A program made the position numbers and the translations under genes. The notes below the pieces were generated by a model. That model saw nothing but the letters and a program-made list of their open reading frames with translations, did not search any database and had not been told where the DNA came from. A stretch of DNA of 64,000 bases, taken from assembly GCF_030272615.1 (NCBI RefSeq), contig NC_081410.1:190791619-190855618 (forward strand), in the 5' to 3' direction. Source of the DNA: Cryptomeria japonica (Eukaryota > Streptophyta > Pinopsida > Cupressales > Cupressaceae). Within the stretch, counting starts at the first letter, position 1; every line of letters starts with the position of its first letter. Shown here piece after piece: positions 11,085 through 22,800 of the stretch.

Positions 11085-12418
11085 CTCCCTAATGTTGTTC
11101 TCTATCTCACAGGATCCCTAAAGACAATAATTTTCTCTTAGATCATTGAGAAAATGACTTAGGAATGACAAATCCATTCTAAGATCTATATGATATGTTA
11201 AAAACTATGATGCTAAAGCTAAGATTGAGATAGTGATATGATAAAGAGATTAACAAATTATGTTAACATGATATACTAGCATGAATATTCTATGATATGA
11301 AAAGAAATGCTTCTAAATGTTATGATGATATTTTAACAAAGAGAGGCTAAAATGCTTAGTAAATTAGACTATAATGTAGATGTATGAAAGTTGGATATAG
11401 AGAATGAGGAATGTGAGCTCTATTTACAAGGAAAATAGGAAAATGGAGGGTTAAGATTGAATAATCTTAACAATGGTTAGGATTGAAAGTTACTCAATCC
11501 ATGTTTACAATTTTCACCAATGAAATGGTGAGCATTGTCAACAAGAGGTGGCTTGAGAGGAGATGCAAGAGGCATTAAATACTTGATGAGACATTAAGGT
11601 TGCTTTAGGAGGTAAGGTTATGGTTAGGTTAGGTTCATCCATTGGATAAAGCTTTTACCCAAGGGGTAAACTCTTGTGCAAGGGTTAATAGGATAACCAA
11701 GGTTAAAGCCATGGGTGCTTGATAAGACCCTTGGGTTAGATGAGGGTTAAGTTAGAGATAAAGTCTCTAACCATGAGGGGAAGGTTGAGTTAACCATTAA
11801 TGGTTTGTAAGACTTTGGGGACAAATTAGTAAGAGTCCTTCCAAATTTGGGGGAACTCGACAAGTTAGCTTGTTGAAAAAATATAGCCTTAAATGCATTT
11901 AGAAGACTTTCTTCCAAATTTGAGAAGTGAATTCCTCAAATTTAGGGAAAGGACATGATTAGGAGTTGATTAGGCCAATTATGATAGTTTAGAAGAATCT
12001 AGAAGGCTCTAGAAGAGGCTTAAGAGGCAAGTGGGAGATGTAGGAAAATGCAAGTGGGAGAAAAAGAATTTTAATAAAAATAAAATATTTTATTTCAACT
12101 AAAATAGATGCAACTTGCATAAATACAAGTGGGGGTATTTTTATAAATAAATTAGATCTATTTATGTGCAAAGGTCAACTTAATTAAATGTAAATTTAAT
12201 TAAAATGAAGAAAGGGGAATTAATTAAATAAAGTAATTTATTTAATTAAAGGCTAGAAAAGGTTTAGGTGAATTTAATTAAATAAATTGAATAATTTATT
12301 TAATCAAATGGATGAAAATGAAGAAACTAATTAAATAGGATTTAATTAATAGGAGGGATGGGGTTAAAATAAATATTAAATATTTATTAAAGAAAGTGGT
12401 CAGATTTATATGTCTACA
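11085..12418 (-). mobile_element. 5' LTR of gypsy element C (inner end approximate)
   Basis: On the minus strand the LTR starts TGTAGACATATAAATCTG at 12418, nearly the same as the starts at 34118 and 39044. It shares their A/T-rich array of attaaataaatt motifs (12160-12400) and the phrases around ggataaagctttta (about 11640-11660). A promoter-like ttgtaaatag lies at about 11430. Downstream of that it diverges from the other two, so the inner end at about 11085 is estimated from their length (about 1280-1335 bp) and not from a seen terminus. The outer flank aaacc (12419-12423) may be one half of a target duplication. Confidence 0.65.
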
Positions 12419-13900
12419 AAACCCTTACTACGAATTTTAAGAGTCAAAGTCAAACCGAGTCAGTTATACAAATATTTATAATATCATAGTACAAGGGTGG
12501 AGAAGAATCCGTCCCCAAGACACTCACCATACAACTCCCAAGAAAATGATCGAATTGAGAAGCAATTCTCTTTGGTTCAATTTCTTGCAAAAGGGGAAAA
12601 ATGGGTGCACCCTAGGGCGTGACAAGACTATCTGAGTTGAAGGAGTATTAGGATGTGGGCTATGATATTATGAATGACCTTTTTGAAAATAAAAGAGTTT
12701 GATTGATTCATAATTCGATTGTTCAAAATTGGTGAAAAACAAAGAGGTTTTGAAAAGATCCTAGAACATGCACATTTCATTGAATTCAATTCAAAGTTAT
12801 CAAGAAAAAGAAGCATTTATATGTGCTTGTGTGATTGACATGTATTCTTGTAAAAAAAATCAAAGATTTCAAACAAGTTACACCCCAACAACAATCTAAA
12901 AAAATAAATCACCATAAATTTTACAAATGCATCATATCATTAAATCCCTCAAGAATATCAAGAAGTCCATCTATTGTCATCTTGAGAAGAAGAAACCTAT
13001 CCAAAAAGAGATCTTAAAGAAGTAAAAATTTTCTCTACATAAACTACAAACTATTGTTCAAACATCGAACATTCCTTCACCATTTTCACGATTATCTAAA
13101 TGGTCATGGACATGAGTTTGATGAGGAATCTTTAAAAAACACATGCCTTTCAATAAAGATCCGCTTTGTACCAATCTCTCAATAGAAGTGGTAAAATCTC
13201 ATTGTCATATCTACCTTAGAAAGAAATCACCTATTGAGTCATTTTCCATCTAGAGTAGTCTTTCATCAACTCATATTCTTAATCTCATCCACTATATTAC
13301 TTTCCACAACTCACAATCACTTAGAAGAAATTCCATGGTTCCACATTTTCTATATTTCTTCCATAATTTTCTTAAGTCAAGTTAAATGCACATCTTCCAC
13401 ATTTTCCACTCAAATCATTCAAAATCACTCATCAAACTCCTAATTTCAAGGTTTACATTCACTCCAAAAACTCAAAGTCAAAACATCAAAATTCCATTCA
13501 AACTCTCAACACAAAGAGTTCTTGATCTTAGTTCTTTCAGATATTGCTCATCACACCAACAAAAAATACTCTCTAAGTGTGTTTCTACATCTAGGATCAA
13601 TCATCCTAAGGGGGCATTACTAAGCATCATAAATAGGTTAAAACTATCTTTTGAGTGCATCATCTCCTAGTTAGGTAGCTTGAAAACACAAAACTTTCTA
13701 CACCTTATCTCACAATTGTTGAAAACCAAGCAAGCAATCCCCAAAGAGGACTTTATTAACATCCACCTTTAAGTGAAAGAGATCACTCATCCACCAAACT
13801 TTTCAACTCAAATCTTCACCATTATCAAATATTGGACTTATAAGAGGGGATCAACCACCCACCTTTTCATTCATTTCATTACCGAAACACAAACTTCAAC
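12419..13900 (+). other. 5' leader of gypsy element B
   Basis: Non-coding sequence leading into the B gag ATG at 13901. Its first 200 bp match the leader of C in inverse orientation, so C inserted head-to-head into this leader. Several short frames have no recognisable domain. B's own 5' LTR and primer site lie beyond the insertion of C, outside what can be seen here. Confidence 0.55.
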
Positions 13901-15789
13901 ATGGCTGAGACTAGGTCTTAGAGGTAGAGACACAGACAAAAGGAAATACATCAAGAATCAAAAGAAGAAGAAGACGTCAACCCCTTCCATCATGAAGAAT
14001 TTGAAGGAGCAGATCCAAATACTCCCACACAAGTGGAAAGTGAATGAGCAATACGTGATCCCAAATTTAGCAAACTATTTAATGAAATTATCAAGGGGAA
14101 CACTGACATCCATTTCCTAAGACTTTCTCAAGAGGGAGCAAAAATCCCTGCAAATTTTGATGTATCACAACTAAGGGAAATAATAGAACAAGCCCAACAT
14201 AGTCATTGACAAGAGAGAAACGAGAGCAAGTCGAGGAATAACCACCATTATGATGACAACCAGTATCGTGCCAAGGTAACATTCCACCTCCTCCCACAAA
14301 AATGGATATGTTGAGACAACAAATACAATACCTCACCCAACAATTTAATTCAGGGAGGGCACACAAGAGATGTGCTCTCAAAGATATTTGTCCCTATCCA
14401 TTTGATAGGAATATTGTCATGCCTCCTTTCCCCCAAAATTTTGAGACTCCAAAATTTGACAAATATAAAGGAAAGGGGGATCCAAGAGATCACATGAGAG
14501 AATTCTACTCCACTTGCTTAGAGGTCGCATATGATGAAATTTATTTAATGCACCTTTTTCATCAAGCCTAAGAGGATCGGCCATGCAATGGTTTTCACGC
14601 TTGCTCGACATAATTAGGACATTTGACGACTTAGTGCAAGAACTTGTCACTCATCATGCACACAACATAGAACATGATGTCTCCATGGCTGATCTATGAA
14701 ACACTAAACAAAAGAATAGGGAGTTATTCTGAACATTATTGCAAAGATGGAGACACCTTTCTAGTAGACGTTCCTTCCCCATTCCTGAGGAATAATTAGT
14801 TGAAATCTTCATTTCAAACTTAAATGGAGAGATGAAATTCCACTTGGAAGTCAAATGTTCAAACACTTTTTAAGACATGATAGCCCAAGGACTCAAAATC
14901 AAGAAAGCCCTTATCAAAAAGGGACTTGTCAAAAGCTATAAAGACAACAAGGATGGTCCATGACCAACATATAACAGTGACAAACCCAAGTTTTGGTCCA
15001 AGAACAAAATAATTGTTAATGATGGTATTGTAGATGCAAGGACTATCAAGATCACCCAGCCTATAGTCAAAATAGCCAGGCAAGTGGATAATCGTAACAA
15101 CCACAATATCAATAAAGGTGCCCCCCAAACAATAAAGGAAATCAAGCGCCCAACACACAACAAGAGGCACCTAAGAGTAGGTACTCTACCTACAAACCAA
15201 ATCGAACATATACACCCTTGGGAGAACCTCTTGAAATGATATTTCAACAACTCATATCTTCCAATCTTATCATGTTGCCTAAAACATCAAACTATGAACC
15301 ACAAGTTGAACCTCCGTTATGGAGAGATAAAAAATATTATGAATTCTACAAGAGAAGAGGGCACAAAACAAACAATTACTATAAATTAAAAGACATCATC
15401 CAAGACCTCATTGATCGGGGTGAGATTGAAGTAGATGGCCACACTACAAAACTTCCAATATAGATCACACCATGTTCAAGAATCCACTTCCATCATATGA
15501 GAAAGGAGGTCCTTCCCGTTAAGGTAAGAACCAAGATATCACAACAAACTATACACGCACATCATATACCTATACCATCAATAATATTTATGATGTTGAT
15601 CAACAAATTGTACCTATTGCAATCAAAGGAAAAAATACCGAATGTAATGTTGTTACCCGCCATAGCAAGCTTATCTTACCAGGAGCACCATCAAAAGCGA
15701 CATACATGCCCAAACAATATAACCTTTTGGAGGAATTAGACAAGATGCCGACACTCATTTCCATACTAGATATTTTGGGCCTATCGCCC
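13901..15789 (+). pseudogene. gag: gag and start of gag-protease linker of Tat-like gypsy element B
   Basis: The ATG at 13901 gives MAETRS, similar to the MPNVTRSQ start of C gag, followed by multiple stops and frameshifts. Conserved pieces are CPYPFDRNIVMPPFP (about 14390-14435), KYKGKGDPRDHMREFYS (14463-14513), RGSAMQWFSRLL (14572-14607), and a zinc-knuckle remnant near 15335-15380 in which the expected Cys and His positions read Tyr (YYEFYKRRGH...YYK), all explained by transitions. The linker ends LDKMPTLISILDILGLSP at about 15735-15789. It is interrupted by element H and resumes with HKTLLDQALQ at 30174. Confidence 0.8.
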
Positions 15790-16567
15790 TGTTGGTTAAT
15801 AGATTTATCGCCTAACTCTATATTATCACACCCCACAGAGGCGACAAATGTAACCACTATTGAACCAACCTCTAACAAATATTTACTAACTGATTCTCTA
15901 CTTATTTTAAAACGTGGCAACTACCTTCATCAAATATTCAACGAATAATATTCTAATCAAGATTGCTTTTAACCAGAAATCTTTGAAAGGAACACACACA
16001 CGACATGAATAAATTTTTTTAACTTTTCAAACTTTTAAAGAAGTAAAATAATCACCACAAAAGCACCATTCACAGATAATCCTTTCACAATGATAGGAAC
16101 AACCAAAAAAATCACTTTCAATAGTCTAAATGCATGTAATGTCTAAATAGGAAAAACCTGTTTGAAAGAGAAATCAAGGTTAGTCCATACATAACACTTT
16201 ACAAGGTGGCGGTGCCCGAAATCTTAGGCAACACTCACAGATCGCTTGATCGTGAGAAATTAGAACTTCAAAACCAATGATTGGGACTTTTGGACTTTTG
16301 ATAACTTCAACCCAAGCAACCAAGGCAAAGAGACTAAGGAGGCAAGTCGAGCAATCAAGAACTTATAGAAACTTATAACTCTGTGACATGGTTAAGAAAT
16401 GCGAGGGGATTAGTGAATGGGTTTAAAAACGCATAAAAGTTGCGACTTAGGACTTAGATCATCAAAGTGAACAATGAGATTTACAATGAAAGACACACAA
16501 AGACCCGAAAAGTAAAAGGACACAATACTTGTGGGCCTTTAACATAATTTAGGTTTCATGGATAATA
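15790..16567 (-). mobile_element. 3' LTR of element H (778 bp)
   Basis: It aligns in two blocks with the upper LTR: 15790-16159 with 25775-about 26135, and 16160-16567 with about 29757-30168. Shared landmarks are tggttaatagatttatc, ctaacaaatatttactaact and gggcctttaaca. The minus-strand start reads TATTATCC where the other LTR has TGTTATCT. It lacks the 3.6-kb segment carried by the upper copy. Confidence 0.8.
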
Positions 16568-16723
16568 TTGGCTCTCAATGGGGACAAGGACTAATAGGAT
16601 GTAGAGAATCCATAAAAACCTTGGCATAAATCCTTATTAATGGGCAATAGAATCAAAGAATGCATGGCAAAACACATCAAAAAAGGAAAACAAAAACATA
16701 TGTACAAAAGACACTAGAAAAAC

Positions 16724-17449
16724 TTAAATGAAAGATTTCAGATATTGCCCATTGTAGGCAAGAGGCAGAGGAGTACCATCTAGATAAGCCAGTAGGAAAG
16801 TATTGTCACTGAGAACTTGTCTAATTTTGAAAGGTCCTCTCCACAATGAATCAAATTTCTTGTGTACACCCTTTGGTTCTCTTTTTCTATCCCAGAGAAG
16901 GACTGAATCTCCAACTACAAAGCTCCTTTGTTTGGCTCTCTTATCGAAAATTTTCTTTACCATTTGTTGATGCCGAGCAATCTTATCCACCACAATATCC
17001 ATTTGCTCTTCTAATTTTTTTAAATACATAATCCTTTTTTCAACTGCAGACTAGAATTTCTCATCTTCTATGGTCTTCTGTAAGTTTTGTGTTAAAATCT
17101 CCAAGGGTATGAAAAAGACACTCTCTACTCCATAGACAAGTTGAAAAGAGGATAAACCAATAGATCTTTTATACGTTACTCTATTGTCCCACAGAGAATC
17201 ATACAACTTCTTATGCGATTCCCTTTGGTTTTCATCTACTAGCTTCTTAATGATAGAGACAAAATTCTTGTTGCTAGATTCGGCCTGCCCGTTGCCTTGG
17301 GGATGATAATCTGATGAATGTGCAAGACTTATACCACGTTCATAACATAAAAGAGTGATTTCAGTAGATGAAAAATAACTAGCATTATCAGCAATGAGCT
17401 TCTTAGGAACCCCAAACCTTACTAGGATATTCTCCTTTAAAAAGTTCAT
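16724..17449 (-). pseudogene. integrase, catalytic core end and C-terminal domain, element H
   Basis: Minus-strand frame from 17449 to 16724 with one TAG at 17051-17053. It carries the second catalytic Asp (LIADNASYF, residue 21 of this piece) and the catalytic Glu (HPQGNGQAESSNK, residue 57). The C-terminal domain follows (KRAKQRSFVVGDSVLLWDR, WRGPFKI, YNGQYLKSFI), which is the usual end of a gypsy integrase. It joins the segment at 20175-20460 once the nested element at 17524-20174 is removed. The DDE residues visible in the two parts are all retained, unlike in element B. Confidence 0.85.
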
Positions 17450-17523
17450 AAAACTTCAGAAGATGTACATTTCACAGGAATGGCTTCCACCCACTTAGTA
17501 AAGTAATTTGTAGCTATCAAGAT

Positions 17524-17901
17524 TGTTAGAGTATTCAGGTATTTACTTGATTAATTAAACAATATTTGTTTAATTATTTAAGTTCCCTTTATCTCTTTTA
17601 CACTTAAGCTAACTTTAGGTGCATAATAATTAATTCTTTTATTAATTATTATGTGCAAACCTAGGTTTTCCCTTTTAGGGTTTCTTGACCTATTAAAAGT
17701 TAAGTTCATTCTTTTCATTGTAAGAAGAAGAAGGTTTTTTACAGTACACATTTTGTGAATATTGAGCTCTCTCTTGTTGAGCATATTTTCTGTGTATTTC
17801 TTTCTTCTGTGATTTGCTTCCTTGCTTCTCCTTGTAACAGGTTTTTCATCTTGCAGAGATCATTTGGGCTCCTGTGGTGTTGTATTTTCTCAACTCCAAC
17901 A
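17524..17901 (+). mobile_element. 5' LTR of the nested non-autonomous element
   Basis: 378 bp, TGTTAGAG...CCAACA, flanked on the left by aagat. Equal in length to its partner at 19797-20174. Contains A/T-rich attaattaaac and attattaattat tracts. Confidence 0.9.
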
Positions 17902-17915
17902 TTGTATCAAAGCTT
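17902..17915 (+). other. primer-binding site (tRNA-iMet type, degenerate)
   Basis: ttgtatcaaagc directly after the LTR resembles tggtatcagagc, the usual complement of the initiator-Met tRNA 3' end in plant LTR elements, with two mismatches. Confidence 0.7.
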
Positions 17916-18267
17916 CAGATATGTAGCTATTTGTTCTTGTTTTGAGAATTTTTGCATTGGAAGCAGATCTGGGGTTTCAAAATTTTTTTATGTACCTAGG
18001 GATAGGTTTTTTTTCTAAGCACTTTGGGCCTAAACGGACCTCACCATCGTGCTCAGAAGGCCTGAAAACCCATATGGTCATATAAAATTTGACCTATTTT
18101 GGTTCCTAAGCCTCTAGGAGTATTTTTTCTCCAGATCCAGGTCGTACGACCTTGGCATGCAATTCGAGAAAAAAATTTCAAAATTTTATTTTTTTTTGCC
18201 TTTTTACGACGTGCAGGCCGAAATTTGATTTTTTGTAAAAAAGTTGAAAAATAAATATTTGTTGTCA

Positions 18268-18600
18268 GTCCGGCCCCCGGCCCCACGCTGGCCTTGTCTT
18301 CCGGCCCCCGCCGGCCACCGACCCTCCGACCCCCACCGAACCGACCCCCACCGGCTGCTCCCTGCAGCCCCGCCGCCGCCGACCTCCCTACGGCAACCAC
18401 CACCTGACCCAGTCCCGCCGCTGCCGGTCTCCCTGCAGCCCCCGCCACCCGACCCTGCTCCGCTGCTGGCCTCCCTCTGGCCCCACTAGAATCCACCGCC
18501 TAGCCACCACTGCAAACCCCCGGCCACCGGAGCTCTACCCGACCGCCACCAGAGTGCCACCCAATGGCCACCTCCGCTCGCCAGAGCCACCAAACTACCC
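18268..18600. other. GC-rich block inside the non-autonomous element
   Basis: About 330 bp of very C-rich sequence (ccgccg, cccccacc and ctgccgg repeats) within otherwise A/T-rich DNA. In plus frame it would read Pro/Leu/Ala low-complexity (PPAPRWPCLPAPAGHRPSDP...). I do not regard that as evidence of a protein. It could be a captured piece of host DNA or a structured RNA segment. Confidence 0.5.
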
Positions 18601-19787
18601 CTTCCTCTTGTTTTGAAGGGGCGTTTGGTTTTTGGGTCATATCTTGGGCATACAGAGTCATTTTTTCAAAAACAAATAGGCATTGGAAAGCTGGTTCCGA
18701 GACAGACCTCTTCATGTTGGTATTTTTTCCAATTTTTTTGTTTGACTATGTTTTTTTCCATTCAAAGTGAGGTCTTGTTTTTGCACTCCGGGAGCCATAG
18801 AATGAGCATCCGAACTTCATTTTTCAAAAAGTTTATATTTTTGGAAAGAGTGTGTTGTGTACTTTCTAGCCATATAAGTTTTATTTCCAGATTCTACTTC
18901 ATGCATATTTTATTCAGTTCTTTTCTTTTCAGCACTCTGGTGGATATCTTGGTTGTTTCAGGTCCTGGGATTTCTTCTCTGAGTAGGGTGTCTCTAATTT
19001 GGTTCTCGTTTCTATTTCTAGTCTTCTTATCATTGTAGCATTGTATTTTTGCAAACACAATGAGATAAAGTGCCTTCATGCATTGTTTACTTGGGATCTT
19101 GCACATCTTGTGCCTCATTGTACATGCACTACTTATAAAGTGCCATGAGGGGGTTGATGTTTGCCTGTTGTTTGTCATCTGCCTTTGTCCACTGAGTGTT
19201 CCTTCCATGACATTCACCTCATGATGTGTTTCAAGTGAGTGTTCCTTCCACGACACCATGTACTTTTCTCAACACCTTTGATGTTCCTAGTTCTTCATCA
19301 TGCAGTTCTTGTTGGTTGTTCTTTTCAGTGTACCTATCCCTCTCCCTCTTCAACATTATGGGGAGGTTTGTCCTATTGGTTCTAATGCTTCTATGGTTTG
19401 ATTGATCAGCTCTTTAGGTTTTGTTTTTTCATGCCATCTGTATCTTCGGTTTCAGTTGTTTGCCTTGTTTGCCTTCTGATTCGAGTAGTGTCATTTGAGG
19501 GCACTCATACAGATTACAGTCTTCTCTACCTGGTCATGTTCTATTTTAGTGGAGGTTCTTCAGATCAGCAGTTATTCTTTGACAGAGTTTGCAGGTTCTT
19601 CATGCTTCAGTGGTGTTCTTTTCTATCTCTTTTTGGAGTAGATTTTTTTCCCACGTGGTTTTCTCTATTTCTCTAGTTCATACAGATTTGGTTGTATTTG
19701 GGTACTTGATCAGGCTTTGTTGCCGAGACCCATCTTTCCTGCTTTCAGTAGTTGTTCTAGGTTTTAGCTTCTCCCTAAGTCTAGCTT

Positions 19788-19796
19788 AAGGGGGGG
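19788..19796 (+). other. polypurine tract of the nested element
   Basis: aaggggggg immediately before the TGTTAGAG start of the 3' LTR. Confidence 0.8.
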
Positions 19797-20174
19797 TGTT
19801 AGAGTATTCGGGTATTTACTTGATTAATTAAACAATATTTGTTTAATTATTTAAGTTCCCTTTATCTCTTTTACACTTAAGCTAACTTTAGGTGCATAAT
19901 AATTAATTCTTTTATTAATTATTATGTGCAAACCTAGGTTTTCCCTTTTAGGGTTACTTTACCTATTAAAGGTCAATTTCATTCTTTTCATTGTAAGAAG
20001 AAGGAGGTTTTTTACATTACACATTTTGTGAATATTGAGCTCTCTCTTATTGAGCATATTTTCTGTGTATTTCTTTCTTCTGTGATTTGCTTCCTTGCTT
20101 CTCTTTGTAACACGTTTTTCATCTTGCAGAGATCATTTGGGCTCCTGTGGTGTTGTATTTTCTCAACTCCAACA
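19797..20174 (+). mobile_element. 3' LTR of the nested non-autonomous element
   Basis: 378 bp copy of the LTR at 17524-17901, ending CCAACA at 20174 and followed by the second aagat duplication (20175-20179). Confidence 0.9.
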
Positions 20175-20630
20175 AAGATATGGGTGTGTTCAACACTAGA
20201 ATTGGGATTAATTAGGCCAATAAAATCCATACCCCACTGCTGGAAAATTTCATCAATGACTACCAGTCTCAGAGGCAAAGAAGCCAAATGAGGTCTACTA
20301 GTAAACATCAAACATTTTTCACATTTTGACACCCACTCATAAGTGTCTTTGAACATTCCTGGCAAATAGAAATTTTGATGAAGGATTTTGAACACTATCA
20401 TAGAGGCTCATAAATGAACCCTGCATGCTTCGTTATGAAAGAATTCTAACAACTTTTTCTGTTGTTCTTTGTCAACACATCTAAGAAAAGTGCCATGTAC
20501 TCCTTTTTTATAAAGATTTCCCTCCCAAAGAACATACTTATTAACTTTAAGCTTCAAATTTCTCTTCTCCTTTGAGGAAAAATGTGAAGGGCAATCACCA
20601 TATGTTAATAAATATGAAATATTAGAGAAC
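20175..20630 (-). pseudogene. integrase N-terminal part, element H
   Basis: Minus-strand frame, with a start at 20401. It shows a remnant of the zinc-binding region (WVSKCEKCLMF) and the first catalytic Asp in QQWGMDFIGLI (residue 59 of the piece starting at 20401). Downstream it is cut by the nested element at 20174. Upstream text to 20630 is spacer or RNase H remnant with stops. Confidence 0.8.
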
Positions 20631-21299
20631 TAGTCATCTGTTGTACTGGTAAGTAGGACCAGGGGTAGATCTTCTTCTTCAATTTCTTCAGTTTCTGCAA
20701 TCATCCTGACTAGACCCTTTCCCCTAACCAAATTGGTAGGCTTAATGTTTACATCATATTCTTGCACTTTGGGTATCCATGACCCCCTTTTATTACACCT
20801 AAGGTTTTGTTGAGTAAGGATACTCTTCACAACAGTTTCAAGAATAAAAACAATCACATGGGAATGCAGAATATTGAATCTAAAACTTTTTTAGGGATTT
20901 CATTATAGCATAGGCATGTTTTTCAAGTGAAGAATACTTGAGTTCATATTTCTTGAGAGGAATACTCATAAAAGAGATGGGAGCTTCGATACCTTGTTCA
21001 GTTTTTTGCAACAATATAGCAGACAAAGTACGTTCTAAAGCATAGTCCTGGGTAAAATCTGGATGTACCAAAGTTGGTGCATTTTCAATCGCCACTTTTA
21101 TATCTTCAAAAGATTGTTTCCCTTCAACACTCCATTTGAAAATAGGGTGATTTTTCATCATTTCCGCAATGGGCTTTGTCAACTCAGCAAAAATGAGTAA
21201 AAGTTTTCTAAAGAAGTTTACTTGGCCGAAAAAAGATCTGATACCATCCTTATTCACGGGCAAGTTCAACTGCATGATAGTCTTCACTCTCTCAAGATC
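20630..21299 (-). pseudogene. RT thumb/connection and gypsy RNase H, element H
   Basis: Minus strand, 21299 to 20880 and on to 20630 in broken frames. LERVKTIMQLNLP...SFFGQVNFFRKLL is the RT-to-RNase H junction typical of Ty3/gypsy. FKWSVEGKQSFEDIKVAIENAPTLVHPDF and AISFMSIPLKKYELKYSSLEKHAYAI-like text form the RNase H domain. The first RNase H Asp position reads YALERTLSAILLQ, so the catalytic pattern is damaged. Confidence 0.8.
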
Positions 21300-21629
21300 A
21301 ATCTTCAGGGATATATGTATGAAAGAAAGTCTATATGCACCCAATCATTCATTTATGCTATGTGATTATTGTCAACTTATGGTTATTCCCAGTGTACCCA
21401 CCGTAAGAATAAGGACCAAAAGCAGCTAAAGTGGTTGAAGAGAAAGTACAAAAGGGCAAGAAAATCCTACTATTCTCTATAATTTATTTGAGCCGATAGC
21501 TGGTAATGTATTAATGCAACTAGAGGTGGGTGATAAATCTACATCCTAGGCAAATTGAAGTTGGGGGCCTAATGCAGAGGTATCTCGAATTGGTCAATTA
21601 ATTAACCTGCTAGATTAAGGGCATGCACA
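21300..21629. other. unidentified ~330-bp insertion in the RT gene of H
   Basis: RT homology stops at KEGIM (21630) and resumes at DLERVK (21299), residues that are nearly adjacent in gypsy polyproteins. The intervening 330 bp has no recognisable coding content, no clear inverted ends and no obvious duplication that I can identify. Confidence 0.6.
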
Positions 21630-22260
21630 CATGATTCCTTCTTTTGAAACAACATGACCCAGGAGTTTCTCTTCAGTTACAACACAAACATATTTCTTAG
21701 GGTTCAACGAAATCCCCTCTTCTTGACACCGTTGCAAGCCTACTTCAAGGTCATGTAAATGATCAGCCCTCTTCTTGGAATATACTGTCAAATCATTCAG
21801 ATAAATCACAAAAATATTATTCTTGAGATCTCCAAAAGACAAATCCATGACCCTCTGAAAAGTTGTGCTTGCATTTATAAGGCCAAATGACATTCTATTA
21901 TAAGCAAATCCAACAATGAGGATAGTGAAAGTTGTTTTATGTTGGTCTTCTGGGGCTACTTCAACTTGATTATAACCGGAGAAGCCATCAAGGATGGAAA
22001 TCATTTCAGAGCCAACCACTGTCTATAGTATATGATCCATGATTGGTAATGGATAATTGTCTTTTAAGGAAGCCTGATTCAAGTTCCTAAAGTCAACGCA
22101 GATCCTTATCTCTTTATTTTTATTTCTAACAGGAACTATATTAGCTACCCAAGTGGAGTGATGTATAGGATAACTAATCTTTGCACTTCGCATCTTCTCT
22201 ATTCATTGAAAATGGAATCATCTATTTTGGGGTTATAGCTGATTTGTTTCTGTCTGAAAG
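21630..22260 (-). pseudogene. reverse transcriptase core, element H
   Basis: Minus-strand RT from about 22260 to 21630. It includes ISILDGFSGYNQVEVAPEDQ (motif with catalytic Asp), FGLINASTTFQRVMD, and the active-site loop IYLNDLTVYSKK at 21790-21801. The first Asp of the usual YLDD reads Asn (codon at 21795-21797), which would abolish polymerisation. SLNPKKYVCVVTEEKLLGHVVSKEG follows. The N-terminal part (about 22020-22260) has stops. Confidence 0.9.
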
Positions 22261-22378
22261 GTGAGACTCTGGGTTTTAATGGAATCCTATGTTGAAATTT
22301 TCCATTGCTAAACTTCTTCAGGTCAACATAGCTCCATGCAAAAACATCCTGATAACATATCAACAAGGTGATAAATAT

Positions 22379-22800
22379 TTATTTTTCTTTTGGGGAACAC
22401 CACTTACCAATGTAAACAAACTTAGGGTCATCATCAGTCCCAATATTCACTCGGTCATACTCTGCAAATATTTCAAAGGATTTACTTTTCTGTTTCAAAT
22501 ACTGATCATGCCCATTGAATAGGTTTTCAAGAGAGACTAACCCCTTAGGGATCTTGTTGCCTTTTAGTTGCACAACTTTGACTTTATTTCCTTTAGAAGC
22601 AGGGATATCTTCTTCCAACACATCATTACTTTCATCACTACTTTCCTCAAAATAGCAATGGGCAAAAGATTGAGACTTCTCAAGAAATTCGATGATACGT
22701 TGATCATCATTGAACATCTGCCGATGATCCACGTTGACAGGAACAATAGGTCAATATATGACCTCTACTTGAAAGGATTTGTATACAAAATTAGGATGAG
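22379..22800 (-). pseudogene. aRNH-RT linker, element H
   Basis: Minus-strand frame 22732-22379, rich in Ser/Asp/Glu (FEESSDESNDVLEEDI), between the aRNH domain and RT. It resembles the acidic linker preceding RT in Tat-like polyproteins; no catalytic motif is seen. Confidence 0.6.

Larger units (their letters stand above)
17524..20174 (+). mobile_element. 2.65-kb non-autonomous LTR element nested in the integrase of H
   Basis: Two 378-bp LTRs (17524-17901 and 19797-20174) begin TGTTAGAG and end CTCCAACA. The insertion is bounded by a perfect 5-bp duplication aagat (17519-17523 and 20175-20179). A primer site follows the first LTR and a purine tract precedes the second. About a dozen differences separate the LTRs by eye (about 3 percent), so it is a fairly recent insertion. 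The 1.9-kb interior has no gag or pol similarity in either strand, so the element must depend on proteins from others; it falls between TRIM and LARD classes in size. Transcription sense is plus, antisense to H. Confidence 0.9.

Noticed and set aside
18244-18489. Proline-rich 81-residue frame as a gene
   Set aside because: It is the translation of a low-complexity C-rich block inside a non-coding LTR element. It lacks any domain, and the opposite strand gives an equally long Gly/Ala-rich frame.
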